NCBI GenBank assembly: GCA_002118135.1 | Contig: BDIU01000197.1 | Coordinates: 62,001-126,000, forward strand | Reading direction: 5' to 3' | DNA: 64,000 bases | Source of the DNA: Trebouxia sp. TZW2008 | Lineage: Eukaryota; Chlorophyta; Trebouxiophyceae; Trebouxiales; Trebouxiaceae | In this document: piece after piece, positions 35,894 to 48,272 of the stretch | Layout: every line of letters starts with the position of its first letter | Position numbering within the stretch: the first letter of the stretch is position 1 | Notes under the pieces: generated by a model | Told to the model about the DNA's origin: nothing | Databases searched by the model: none | The model's input: the letters and a program-made list of their open reading frames with translations, nothing else | Made by a program: the position numbers and the translations under genes

Positions 35894-36825
35894 GTAGCAT
35901 AACAGCAGATTCTCTTGTTGTTGCGATTGCTGTTAGCAGCGTCCCCTTCTCAAAGTAGCTTGCTCTCTTAAGCAAAGCTTGCTCAAGATGCATGTACACT
36001 ATTGTTTTCCAGATAAACTAACTTGCCGAAAGTGGCCGGTCAGGCTGAGTTCATCACAGCCCTACTGCATGTAGAGCGAAGCTGTGATCATGATGGAGGG
36101 ACATGTCACACGCATTGAACGCATGCAGTCATTATGCATGCATGCTTGTACATGTGCTGCAAATTGACGCAAACGAAGAATTTATCGGACAGAGCCTGTC
36201 AGTGAGTCCTGGACAAGATGAGCAGGCTTCCTAAGCCAGCATTGTCAAACGCACCTCAGGTCACTGCCAGATCACTTGTGTTCAGCATTGCTAATTTAGA
36301 CAAAACTTGAATCTACTTGAACTCCTCAAGTGTGATGAGATAACGCAGCACATGCGGGCAGCCCTTCACTTACAATAGCATCAAAGCAACTGAAGCATGC
36401 TGTGCCGACATATACATGTCAACAGAACGAATCAGGAGCTGCACGGGACCATGGCTAATGCTTCAAAAGCCTGAGAGGGTCCGTGGTCAGACCGAAGCAC
36501 AGTCTGACATGGGAAAGATGGGCCAAAAATCAACACAAAAGCCCTTGACTGTTTAGAATCAGCAAGCTCGAGCTCGATGAGTTCATGCAAGAATGCATCC
36601 TGAGTGCATGCATGACCATGGCAAAACACCCCCTTGCAGTAAGCCTGATGCACAACAATTGACAATGTCACATTGACAAGTCCACAGTGAACTTCCCACA
36701 AGCTACTTCATTGTAAGTAAGTCTGCTTGCAAACAAGTCTCTGGGCTGAGAAAGTTCACGGGCGACAGTTGTGGGCATACAGGATCGCTTCAGAACAGCA
36801 GTCACAACACATGATCATGGGCTAG
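35894..36825. other. Convergent intergenic region, 3' ends of ALKBH and coiled-coil genes
   Basis: No supportable gene. Reading frames are short and lack family features. Confidence 0.55.
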
Positions 36826-39800
36826 TCACAAGTCTTTGGAACTGCTTTGGGCAGACAGCGATCTGCTTGAAGGGGGCGTGTAGCGAGCTCTTGCTTGCTT
36901 GAAGCTGCTGTGAAGGTCTGACAGCTGCTGCTTCAGAGTGGGTGGCCTGCACAACACACGCACTGTCTGTCACACAATCACCCAACAGACTTTGCTCAAT
37001 GGCTTATGTAGAAGACGTGTCTCAACGTCAGTCAACAGACTGTACTGAGTGGCTGATCTTCCTGAGAGATTCTGGGAAGCACAGTCTTGCACATGCTTCA
37101 AGCATCAACAGCTTGGTCCAGGGCACCTGATGCAAGTGTCAGGCCTCTAGAAGTGCCTGTAGGTGATTGTCAGCAGCGCAGCTGCAAGCTGTTCGTACAA
37201 GAGTGGCTTATGTTCGCCCTATTCTGCATCTTACCTGGCTTTGATTGCCTGACTGCCGCTGCTTTTATCTCCAGAGTCATCATCACTAAATGAGCTCTGT
37301 GAACGCACACTTGGCCTTGGATCTGCCACTGCACTCCTTGCAGAAGCTGCTGGCTCTTCTTCACCTATCAAATGCATGTGCCATGCTCAGTGGTCCATAG
37401 AGAATGCAAAGATGTCAAGGGCTTGCACTTGCTCGAGGACAACCCAGTGAGCATGAAACAAAGTGCATTTGGTCCGCACATGTCCAAATGCCTATGCAGC
37501 CGTCGTGCTTGCATGCCGACCTTCATAAGGAAAGGGTGTAGGACGTTCATGCAGGATGCAGCGAGCTGATGTTTCCAAAACCAGCCTGATATCTCCTCCT
37601 GTCCTGACCTTCATGGAGCATGTCCTGAATTTGGCAAATGTATGCTATACCTGGAACTGACATAGCAGACGCTTCTGGCCCAAACTGAATGCTGTCCTCT
37701 TTCAACATAGACGCCTGCCTTGACCCTGCCATGCCTGCCTCCTCAGTTACTGCCGCTCCTCTTCTGCCTGCATCTTCATTGCTGTCTTCAGATGCCAGCT
37801 CTATTTCAGGGGACCCCCCCTCTAGCACCTCTGGACCCCATGCTGATGACCCCAAGGTGCCCTGCTGACCAGCACGACTGATAGGGCTTTGCCTGGCTGC
37901 CCCTGCACTAACATGCTGAAGAAGAGCACTGCTGCTGGGGCCAGCATCCAAGGCTGCCTCAGCTGGCCCTTGACTTGGGCTGTTTGGTGCAGCCCTTGCG
38001 CTTGTCCCAAACAGCCCTGCCCTGCTGGAGGTGTCATACTTGCCACGCAGGCGAGTTCTTGGACTCTCCAAACTGGAAGCTGAAGAGGCACTCTTTTCAG
38101 GACTGCTCTGCTGGCTTTGCAACTCCTTGATACGCTGCGCTATCAGTTGCGAGCGTGGTGACGGTACAACTGCTGCGTCCTGTGAAGATAGACTCTGCTG
38201 CGTTCTGATCGCAAGCAATTCTGCTACTCCTGGCTTTCTGCCAGGTGACACAGACTGTGATCCTGACTGAGGAACAGACACAAAGGCACTACGGGAAGTT
38301 GAAGGGACCAGGGCTTGGGCTCTGTCTGTCTGAGCATGTGAGGGCCCTGCAGACTGGACTGGGTCTTGCCTGCTCTGAGCCTGCTTTGCCTGCTGTGTGT
38401 GCTGTGCATGCTTTGCCTGCTGCTCATGCAGAGCATGCTGCAGCTGTTGCTGCATTGTGGTGAGCTGGGTGTCTTTAGACTTGAGCTGCTCAAAGACAGC
38501 TGCCAGCTGCTGCTTCAAGTACTTCCCTTGCTCCTGCAACCAGCATTTCAAAGTCACCATCAGGATGCGATGCTCACTGCACTTACAATTCCTTGCCTGG
38601 TCAATGTTATCCTTTTCAATGGGCAGTATGTTTCTGCCACACTTGACATATGAGCCCGCTCACGTGGGGCGTCTCTTTGTTGGTTTGCATGGTTAACAGT
38701 GATGCTAGCTACTGCTCACATGCAGCAACACAGCCAAGCCGGCCAGCATCATTGTGGGAGCCTCTGCTGCCGGACAAAGCATGTGTGCCATTAGTTGTAC
38801 GGACTCTGCTTGAGTCATGTGGCCATTGGAGTGGCGTTTTGTACACATTGGTGCTACAAGAACGCCTTGAAACAGCAGCAACAACAGCATAAGCACATGC
38901 AATGCTGACACATATTCACCTGCACAGTGGCCCCAGACGGCACAGCCCGCATGTCGACCAGCTGCTGCCACACGCCGCGCAGCTGGTGCTGGTCCTCCAC
39001 GTGTGCCACCGCCTGCTCGCACCGCTCAGCCAGGATCCGCGCCAGCGTCTGATTCTGCTGCTGCGCCTGCTGCAGCTGCTGCTGCACCTCGCTTGGCACC
39101 CTGCTAGCAATCTCCAGCTTACCTGTAGCATTTGACATAGACATTCAGACTGAAACAATACAGACAAACAAGGGCAGCGCAGTGCAGAACAGGACAAAAA
39201 CAACGCAGGGCAAACCAGCGCAGGCAAATGCCTGGACAGTGCAAGGCAATGCAACACATGCAAAACTGGGCAAGGAGACACAGTCATCAAGGTAGGGCAG
39301 CACAAACCTCAAAGCAGGGTCCAGCACTTTGCAAGGCAGCGCAAATCCATGAGTAAGGCCGGGCTGGGCAGGGCAGGCCAGAGGGAAGGCAGAGCAGGGC
39401 AGGGGCTTATAATTTTGAGAATTTCATGGCAACAACTGACTGCTGCTGTGAGTACCTGGAATTTGGTTATTTTGCCTGGCATGCACGCAAAACAAGGACC
39501 ACCAGCATTGCATGCTTGAAGCGGCACACCGTACCTGCCAAATCTGCTTTCTGGGCCTCTTCAACAGTGAGTCTGGCCTGCAATTGCTGTACAGTCTGCT
39601 CCAGGGTCTCACAGCCAGCCTGAATGCCGCTCAACTGATGCACTTCAGATTGCAATGCAGCCAACTGCTGCCTGAGCTGCTCTTCTTGAGCCCCACTTGC
39701 AATGCCAGCTGCCTGCTTGGCCTCCTCAGCACTCAGGCGAGCCCTGAGTTGAGCCACTGTCTGCTCCAGGGTCACATATGCCTCCTCGACTCCCTTGAGC

Positions 39801-42800
39801 TCCTGCAGTCCGCAACAACAGTTGGGGTGTGTTTGTTAGGAGAACGCCTATCAGATGCTGTCAGGGACAATTTAGCATGCTAGGGCTTCTTTGAGCGAGC
39901 TTGGGCATGCTGTGCGTCACTGCAATAACAGTTTGGGATGCTGCAAGCTTGTAATCATGGACCAGTGACCGCTGAATGTCATGTGCATCACAGGCAAGTA
40001 AATATTGTGTGTCTCCAGCATCATGCAACAATATGTCAGACTGCCAATTTTTGCACTGCACAATCATATGTTACAATCAGTGGATGCAGGTTAAGTGCGC
40101 TCAGCACATTATTTCAACCAATGCAGGCGCACCTTGACGCTGTCTTCCAAGGCTGTGACTTGCTCCCTCAGCGCAGCCTCATTGTCAGTCGTCTTCTGCT
40201 GAGCTGCCTGTTTAGCCTCCTCAGCGCTCAGGCAGGCCCTGAGTTGAGTCACTGTCTGCTCCAGGGCCTCACATGACCCCTGCACCCCTCTCAGCTCCTG
40301 CAAAAATAGAAGAATGGGATTCAAGAAGAAGAAACGCGAAAGGGCCTCACATGACCGCTGCCCGCCCTCAAGTTCCTGTGTGAACAGGACGTGTCAGAAG
40401 GAAGAAGAGGAGGAGAAAGATATGGGAGGATCTTGAGGCGGATCATCTCAAAGCATAGCAGAGGAGCAGTGAACCATTGAATTGAGCCGTTTGAGAGTTG
40501 TGCAAAGATATGCTTGATTCGTTTCAGATGAAGCTTCCAGATGCAGAGGCATCAGGATCCACAGCAGTAGGATGCAGTATGAAGCTTGTAGTTGCCAAGA
40601 CTTGCATGACTACCCTTGGTGTCACCTTGACTTTGTGCTGCAAGGCACTGATCTGCACAGTCATATGTGAAGGGATTACATGACGTCACGAGCTGCATGT
40701 AGTTTGCTGTGAAGATTTGCATAACTGATTCATTGTGTCACCTTGACTTCATGCTGCAAAGCAGTGATCTGCCCTGTCAACCGATCCTCGGAAGCGCATT
40801 GCTCTTCAGAAGCTCGAGCCAACACCTCTTCCAGCTCAGCATACGCTTGAGCAGCCGCCTGCAGCTTTCCCTCCAATTCTTCCTGCTCGACCTGTTTTCC
40901 CGCCATTTCTTCCTGCCTTCCCGCCAACTCCTGCTGCAGTCCCGCCAAAACCTGCTGCTGATCTGCCAGCTGGCCCTCAAGCTGCTGGACTGATTGCGTG
41001 TTGGAGTCAAGCTGATGCTGCCCTTGGGTAATTCCAAACTGCCCCTCTGGCATGGATGCCCCATACTGCCCCTCACCAATGCTGGTCAGGGCTGTTCCAG
41101 ACAGTCCCTCGTCAGCTGCCCTGGGCCCTGCAGCCCCTCCTGAGGACACTCTGACATCACCGGCTCTTTCAGACTCAACTTGAGTCTGAGTCTTGAGCGT
41201 AAGGTCCGAGCGCAGAGCACTGATCTGGGCGTTGAGGGCCGCCACCGCTGTGCAATGGCCCTCTGAGGCCTGTTTCAAAACGCCCTTCAGGTCTGCATGG
41301 GCCTGTGAAGTGGCCTGCAGCTCGTGAGATTTGGCCTCCAGGTCACACAACAGCTTATCCAGTTGGTCTTTTAGAGCAGCCACCTCTTTCTTGTGTAGGG
41401 AGTCAACAGGCACTGGGGGCGGCTGCAGTCCAGCAGACTGCATAGCAGCAAAAGGCAAGGTTGACTGCAAGTCAGCACGGGCTTTGCAAAAGTTGGGAAC
41501 CCAAAGCATGCATAGCAGAACCTTTTGTGAGCAGTTGGCAAATGAATGAACAACAACCATCGCTGATCCCATATCAAATGCAGGTCTTGATGACCAAAAG
41601 TCAGGACTGTAGTGGTGTTGGGCACATTCAGAGCCTGTGCTCAGTCAAAGCTTTGAGCACAGCACTGCAAGGCAGGATGCCTTGCACATGGCAATATTGG
41701 CAGTGCTGCTTTCTCACAGGTCAAGGATAGCAGAGATTGGGGCTAGAAGGGTTGCGCCTGCTGTAGAATTTTGAGCTGGTTGCAGGTGGTCCTAAGGTCC
41801 GCCTGGACAACAGCCTGCTGCTGGGTAGCCTTGCATGCATTCACCATGCACTGATAGCTTGTAACAAGACCACGGCAGCAAGCATAGAAGGTATGGGTTG
41901 TGTACCTGCTGCTGTAGGGCTTTGAGCTGGTGGCGGGTGGCCCTCAGGTCAGCCTGGGCAACAGCCTGCTGCTGAGCAACCTTTGAAACGCAACTAGAAC
42001 AAGCTAAGTCGAGAGCAGCAGACATTGAGAGTATGGTGCACCTGCTGCTGTGGGGCTTTAAGCTGGTTGCGCGTGGCCCTCAGGTCAGCCTGGGCAACAG
42101 CCTGCTGCTGAGCGACCTTTGACATGCAACTAGAACCTAAGCCCAGAGCAGCAAACATTGAGGGTATGGGTTGTGCACCTGCTGCTGTAGGGCTTTAAGC
42201 TGGTGGCGGGTGGCCCTCAGGTCTGCTTGGGCCACCGCCTGTTGCTGGGCGGTCTTGCGCGCCTCCACCAGATTCCTCTCCCTCTCTTGCTTGAGCCCCT
42301 CTATGCTCTGCTGCAGCCTCAACGCCTCAGCATCTGCAGTCTACACAGCCAAGTATTGTGAGCTTGACATCTAGAACCATCAGGAAGATGCGCATTCATC
42401 GGTGCTAGCATGTCCTCGCGTGATCGCACGACGTTGCATGGGTTGGTCGAATGAAACATTTGCTGGGCGATCTTGCGCGCCTCCGCCAGGCTCTTCTTCC
42501 TCTCCTGCTTTAGACCCTCCATGCTCTGCTGCAGCCTTACTGCCTCGGCGTCCGCAGCCTGAAGTACTGACTGCTGTTCGCATGCTGCTTGCGAGCAAGA
42601 ATGATTGAGCACATGTTATATGCAATTCAGTCAGGGAATCAGTTGCTCAACCCACCAGCCCTCTCTTGCTCTCCTGCTTTAGGCCCTCCAGGCTCTGTTA
42701 CAGCCTCAAAGCCTCAGCATCTGCAGCCTGCACAGCCCACTGCCGTTAGCTATAAGGGTCACGCACAAGTCAGAGAACGTCTCAGTATATGCGACTTGTC

Positions 42801-45800
42801 TGCCTCTTCTGCTTGAGACCTCTAAAGTTTGCTGCAGCCATGATGCTTCAGCATCCGCAGCCTATACACCGAGTTGCTGTCAGCATGCTAGCCTCAAGTG
42901 ATCCTGCCGTATTGCATGGATTGGTGCACGATCATTTCAGTTGCTGCGCGCCTCCAACAGAGTCTTCTCCCTCTCCTGCCTCAGGCCCTCCATGCTGTGC
43001 TGCAGTCTCGATGCCTGAGCATTTGCAGCCTATGCATGCAACTTTTTGTCAGCATGCTAGGCGCAGTTGCAGGGCGCAAACAGGAAGACCATGGTGTGTT
43101 TGCTGAACTGCACACACCCATCCAATACATCTGACCGCTATGCAAAGTATTCCAATGTAAATCTCATGTCAATAAGCACATACAGCTTTTCTACCTAGGC
43201 TAAGTCAACAGGCACCGCCAGACGCCAGATCTGAAATCAATTTACCTTAGCCCGCCCCAGAAGGCTCTGCCTTTCTTGCTGCCACCTGGTGCGCTCCTCT
43301 TCAAGGCTATTAGTCAGCTCAGCCACAGCTGTGGCCTGCTTGCCACTGACAACAGTCTCCTGCTGCAGCCGCGCCTGAAGCTGACTAATTTGAGCCTCTG
43401 CATGAGTCACGCCTGCAGCCTTGGCCTGTGCCTGCTGAAGCTGAGAGTGAAGCTGAGAGACCTGGTCATGCGCCGATGTCAGGTTTGCATGTGCAATGTC
43501 AAGCGCCTCGTTTGAGTGCTTATCTTCCAACTCCTGCAAATGTAGATATCCACAGTGACAAGGAACTATGATTCAACAGAAATCGCACTTCAACAAGAAT
43601 TGTGGCAAGAAAGCACTGTACAAAATTAGTGTTGTGATTAGTGTAGTGGTACAGCTGTTTCTGGTCAGTGTAGCTCATGCTTTTGTGGACAGCAGGTCCG
43701 AAAAAAAATTTGTGGAGTAGTTCATTGCTGACCAGTCAGCAGGCTAGGGGGTCGAAGAGGACTACCTGCCATGTACCCAGCAAAAAAAACTCGTCTCAAA
43801 GCCAATACTAGCACTGACGCAAAGATGCTGTCTTGCCATGGGACATTGCACATCGACATCATAATCCGAGCTGAACGCTTTCAACAAACTGTAGGTCTGA
43901 AATTCACAGTGATGCCTCACTACCAGCATAGCAGCAGGCTGTGGAGGTGAAGAGGAAGACCTACACTATACCTAACAGGGGAGCCTCGTCCTAAGGACAA
44001 AGCTTGCACTGACGCAAAGATGCTGTCTTAGGGTTTATTTCGGGTTCAGGTCTTGCCCAGGGACCATGCACATCTATGTCACCATGCAAGCTAATTTCTT
44101 TCAACAACAGCTGAGCTCAATTTCAGTGTAACGCACTGAACAGTGATTGCACAACTGAATAATCAGCAGGATATACTATATTGAATTGAAAGAAAAGTAC
44201 CTGCACTATATCCAACAGGGCAGCTTTGTCTGCTTCTTGATGCTCAAGCTCAGTTTGTATTGCAGCCAGGCGCTCTGCAAACTTCTGCTTTGTGTCATTG
44301 AGCTCGTCAGCACCTTGGCTTGACAAATCCTGCAGCTGAGACTGCAGCTGAAGGACCTGCATGGGCATCACTGCAAGCTTTGGCAAGAATTCAAAACACC
44401 CATGCAGCATCTGAAAGCATGCAAAGCGCAAGGGCTTGAATGATGCGCCAACTTCCTGCCTTCCATTCCAGACATAAAGGCAAAGCAAATATGCATCAGA
44501 ACACATTGCAGGCAGTCTTGTCTTGTCTAATATGTCACAGCAATGACTGTGCACTGTTTTAGCCTTTTTACAGCAGATCTTGAAGCAGCAAAGGAAAGCA
44601 ATAGAAGCAGATGAAAGGCAAAACAGGGCAGGTCACCTGTGACTGATGCATGTTGAGCTTGGCATCGTTTTCCTGCAGTGAGGTCTGACTCTGCTGCTGC
44701 TGAGCTGCGAGCTGCTGAGTCAGCTTCTGGTTCTGCTCATGCAGCTTGGCAGCTTTAGCAGCAGCTTCTGAAGCGGTGGCCTGGTGCAGCTGTATCTGCT
44801 GCTGCAGACCTCTCACTTGTCTGCATGCCATTTTAGCGTCAGCCTGCTTTGCGGACTTTGACTCAGTTGGATGTTGTTCAAACCAACCACACTGAAAATG
44901 ATACTTTGTAAACAGCGGCTGTTGCTGCTGCAGGCTTCCCAACTGTCTGTATGCCAACGCAGTGTCTCTTTGTCCGCTGTGTTGGGGCTAACAACATTTT
45001 TTTTGACCTTGACCATGCTTGGGCATTGCATTGGAATACACAACCAACTGCTTTGAAAAATAAAGTCAGTACTGCTTATTGGCACTGTGCAAATTGCACT
45101 GTTTTGGATTCGGTCAGCTTTGAACAGCTTTGTGCAACAAATCATTCCAGCAATGGCTGCAGCTGACCACATCCAGGGCTCAGGGTAGGTGAACTGCAGA
45201 ACACGTGGAGCCTGAACCAGGGATGACTAAACAGGTAATACCAGCAGGCAAGGGTTTAAGGTTTAGGGTTTATAATGCCAGTAGGCAATGCCTACCCTTC
45301 ATATTCTTGGCTACGCTGCATGCTAGACTCCAGGTCAGCCTGTAGCCTGGCATTGTTGACCAGCAATTGCTCATCTGAAACGCCAGCATGGCCAGCATGC
45401 CTGGTCAGCGTGCCATGCAGCTCCACAACTTTGGCTTGACTGCTCGCTAGCAGCTCCCCCTGCGTTTCAGTGCCTGCTTTGAAGGCTACAGACGGAGCAG
45501 CACACTGATTGTGAGCGGGACATCGTGTTACAGTGTATGCACAACTGACTTGCAGGCCAAAGAGTGCACAAAATTTCAAACGCCATGCACAGATCCACTG
45601 TGAGTTAAGACTACTGTACACACAGTCCAAGAAGAATATTGCTGTCATCTGCCATGCATCAGGGTCATGATGACGTGCTTGAGCAGTTATGCTAGACATG
45701 CGGCATGTCACGTAGGTGTTGAGCCAGGCTGCACTCAGAATTTCATGCAGACCTGAAACTTGTGTCGCTGATGTCAGGTCTCCACGACAACCAAGTTTAC

Positions 45801-47673
45801 CTTATGTCGGGCATCCTGTTGCAGCTGTGTAACCTGAGCTTCCAGGTCAGCTACACTGGCCTGGAACTTGGCCGACCGCATCAAAGCGTGGCCCTTATCG
45901 CTGCGTGCAAACTTGATTTCCAAGCGTCTGCTCTTTTGCTCTGCTGCCTGCTGAGCAGCACTGGCTGCGGCCAGCATGTCAGACAGCTTGTCATGCTTCA
46001 GGCGAGACATTTCCAGTTCCTGCAGAAGCATTTAGCTGTGGTCAAGGCAGATCAGTACTGCGGGTTTGCAAGCAAGTTTGGTTTCCAGGCAATGGCTTGT
46101 TTGCTCTGCTGCCTGCTGAGCAGCACTGGCTGCAGCCAGCATGTCAGACAGCTTGTCATGTTTCAGTCAAGACATCTCCAATTCGTGCAGAAGCAAGGGA
46201 GCAGAATTGCAACTTTTGTTTTGGTCAAAAACACCCAAGAAGTTGCTGTTGGGACCATGCAGGGGATAGGATTCATCATAAACTGGACTGCAAGGACTTG
46301 TGCCACTCACACTTAGCGACATGTGCAATATAGTATAACGAATGTTGTTATCATGACCAGAAGTCCACATCAAGGATACAGCCCAAGCAGGGACGACTCG
46401 GGGGTACAGTGTATGTCCTATTGTCTCCTGTTGTGCCTTTGAGGTATATAGTATGGGCTGAGAGGCAAGGCGTCAAAGGCCAAGCAGAATTGTTTTGGCA
46501 TATCCTTTGTTCTGCTGCATGGCTTTGGATGTTTGACTTGCAGCTTGTGGGCTTTGCCAATGTGCGCTGGTGACTGGAAGGTGTATCAAGCTGGTTGACT
46601 GCAGGTTTTTGGGTTGTGACAATACATGCTTTGTGGCTCTGCTTTGGGACAAGAATGCTTGGCAGTGGCTTTCTTGTGTGAGGCAAAACTGTGCACATCC
46701 TTGTATGCAAGGCGTTCTTGCTGATAATCATATGGTGTAGATGTCACTGTTCCGATTGTCATTGCAAGCGGACGCTAGACTCGAGATGGCAGGGTGCACT
46801 GTTGCACATGACAGAAATGCTTTTCTAGGCAGGTATGCTTGACGCACACTGGAATATTCCAAGCAACAGCTTATGACAAGTTGCAAAAGCATGCACATGC
46901 TTTGAGCTGGGCAAATGTTTGTGCTATATCTGCCGAAAATACAGTAGGCAGTCAGGGGTTGCTGAACTATGGTGTAGCAATTTGCAATAGACTCAGTCAA
47001 TCCATGCAAAAAAAGCTGGCGGTGTTCATTTGGTACAACAACAGAATTTGCTGCGTACCTTGTCTGTCTTCTCTAGTGTCACCCTCATATGTCGATTTGC
47101 CTTGATGAGGTTGCCGTGCCTAGCCTCAGCGCCTTTGACCCAGCTCTCTAACTGCAGTCACAGAGGCTCAAGCTGCTCATGTAAGTGCTTTTCGGCACAC
47201 ACATGATGCAGATGCGCGTTGCATCAAATGCAGCAGAATATTACAGCTGACTTGCCTGATTCATCTGCTCGCAAAGCTGTGCCTTCTCCTTTTGCAGCAA
47301 AGCTATCTCAGAAACGGCTTGTGACGAGGGAGTGCGGTGCATCAGAGCCTTTTTTACTGGGCTTTTGGACGGCTTTTGGATGACCTGCAGGCAAGCGTCC
47401 CCTTGTCTGCTTTGTCCAGATACACATCTGAAGCTGCAGAGTTTTGTTTCGCTGACTTGTTGATCTGGTTTCAGACTGTTCGCACACCAAAGCACGAAAT
47501 GATTGCACGAGAGCTTTGATCGCTGCATATCTGACGACGTGAAGCGCTACTTTGCACAGTACCTTCCAAGAGGGGATGCTGCCCTGGCTTTTCGGGCCAC
47601 ACATATCTTCGAAAGGGTCCAGCGCCATTGCCAGCCGTGTGTCCAGCTCTTGGCTGGCGGACACGGAGCTCAT
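36826..47673 (-). CDS. Large coiled-coil protein, family unknown
   Basis: The start is ATG at 47673 (MSSVSASQELDTRLAMALD) and the stop is at 36826. Exons fixed at both ends include 47563-47673, 47256-47384 (GC donor), 47059-47151 and 45801-46019. Other coding blocks lie near 45292-45500, 44640-44830, 44200-44360, 43245-43530, 42177-42343, 40740-41450, 40130-40300, 39540-39800, 38920-39130, 37650-38540, 37245-37365 and 36826-36940. Nearly all sequence before 38540 is heptad-like, rich in Gln, Glu, Ala and Leu (QLQARL, LEQTVAQLRARL). The C-terminal quarter is Ser/Pro-rich and disordered, ending in SSSKDL. A coiled-coil exon related to LEQTV-QL-A-LS-EEAKQA occurs at least three times. Golgi tethers, basal-body and cytoskeletal linkers look alike at this level, so I assign no function. 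The number of exons and total length (probably over 1000 aa) are not settled. Confidence 0.72.
39145..39420. repeat. Imperfect GGCAR-type short repeat in an intron
   Basis: An intronic stretch with recurring GGCAG, GGCAA and GCGCAG units on the plus strand, strongly purine/CA biased. It opens spurious Leu/Cys/Pro-rich frames on the minus strand. Confidence 0.6.
40613..40670 (-). repeat. Donor-side echo of coiled-coil exon ending near 40740
   Basis: A copy of the exon end (region QITALQHEVK) with a donor-like site, downstream of the functional exon. Confidence 0.7.
41757..42120 (-). repeat. Donor-side echoes (three) of coiled-coil exon 42177-42343
   Basis: Three units of about 135 bp repeat the exon's 3' half (QQAVAQADLRATRHQLKALQ) and donor, all downstream of the functional exon. 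Identity falls with distance from it. Confidence 0.9.
42466..43035 (-). repeat. Acceptor-side echoes (four) of coiled-coil exon 42177-42343
   Basis: Four units near 42466-42566, 42640-42735, 42800-42870 and 42945-43035 repeat the acceptor and the exon's 5' half (ADAEALRLQQSIEGLKQERE). They lie upstream, while the 3' half is repeated only downstream. Confidence 0.9.
43755..44060 (-). repeat. Donor-side echoes (two) of coiled-coil exon 44200-44360
   Basis: Two copies repeat the exon end (DKAALLDIVQ), the donor and about 150 bp of following intron. They are spaced roughly 220 bp apart downstream of the functional exon. Confidence 0.8.
44870..44970 (-). repeat. Acceptor-side echo of coiled-coil exon 44640-44850
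   Basis: A diverged copy of the exon start (region ADAKMACRQVRGLQQQ), upstream of the functional exon. Confidence 0.7.
45245..45285 (+). repeat. Short telomere-like TTTAGGG stretch
   Basis: Two to three degenerate TTTAGGG-type units (GGGTTTAAGGTTTAGGGTTTA). This is the telomere unit of plants and many green algae, here interstitial and tiny, so it may be chance. Confidence 0.35.
46050..46200 (-). repeat. Acceptor-side echo of coiled-coil exon 45801-46019
   Basis: A copy of the exon's 5' half (region ELEMSRLKHDKLSDMLAAAS) upstream of the functional exon. It carries an in-frame stop at the Arg codon of MSRLK. Confidence 0.88.
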
Positions 47674-48272
47674 GATGGCCTGTGCTCCGTGCCACCGCTG
47701 TTAGGCGGAGTAGTCACCAGGCAAAGTTGCAGAACTGCAGAGGGCAGGATAGTTACGCCGTACCCAACATACTACGGTGTTAGCTTACCTGGTCGCAATG
47801 TGGTCTGCAGACAGCAAGCTTTTCCGCACCATTCCCTGCAGCGCTTGCGTGGTCCGAACCTACATCGACCGTCGGTCTGCAAGTCTGTTACTGCTCGTCA
47901 TTGTTGCAACAGAAGTTCGGGCCCCTACTGCTGGTCGTTCAAGTCGACGTGATCAGTAGCTACATTCGCGTGTTCACCACACACCTCGCGCACTGCTGAG
48001 CGGACGACAAGCTGAACATGACATCAAGTTTGCTGCGCCCCGGCCTACATATGCGCCTAGCGCGTTTGCAGGGGGCCGCACAAACTCAGCGTCACCACAC
48101 TGCACACGGCAGGCAACGACGGCGTCCCTGCGTGACCACCTGCGCAGGTGATGTGGTCCTCCGCAGGTGCGTTTAGCGATTAGCAAAGCTTGCCAGTCAC
48201 AGTCATCAATCTCAGAACCGGTCGAGTGTGCTTGCATATGGCGTGAGCAACATAAATAACCTGTTTTACAGC
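47674..48272. other. Divergent promoter region, coiled-coil gene and HSP33
   Basis: About 600 bp separate two start codons pointing outward. The half nearer HSP33 is relatively CG-rich. An imperfect palindrome built on ACCTGCGCAGGT lies at about 48140-48152. Confidence 0.55.
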
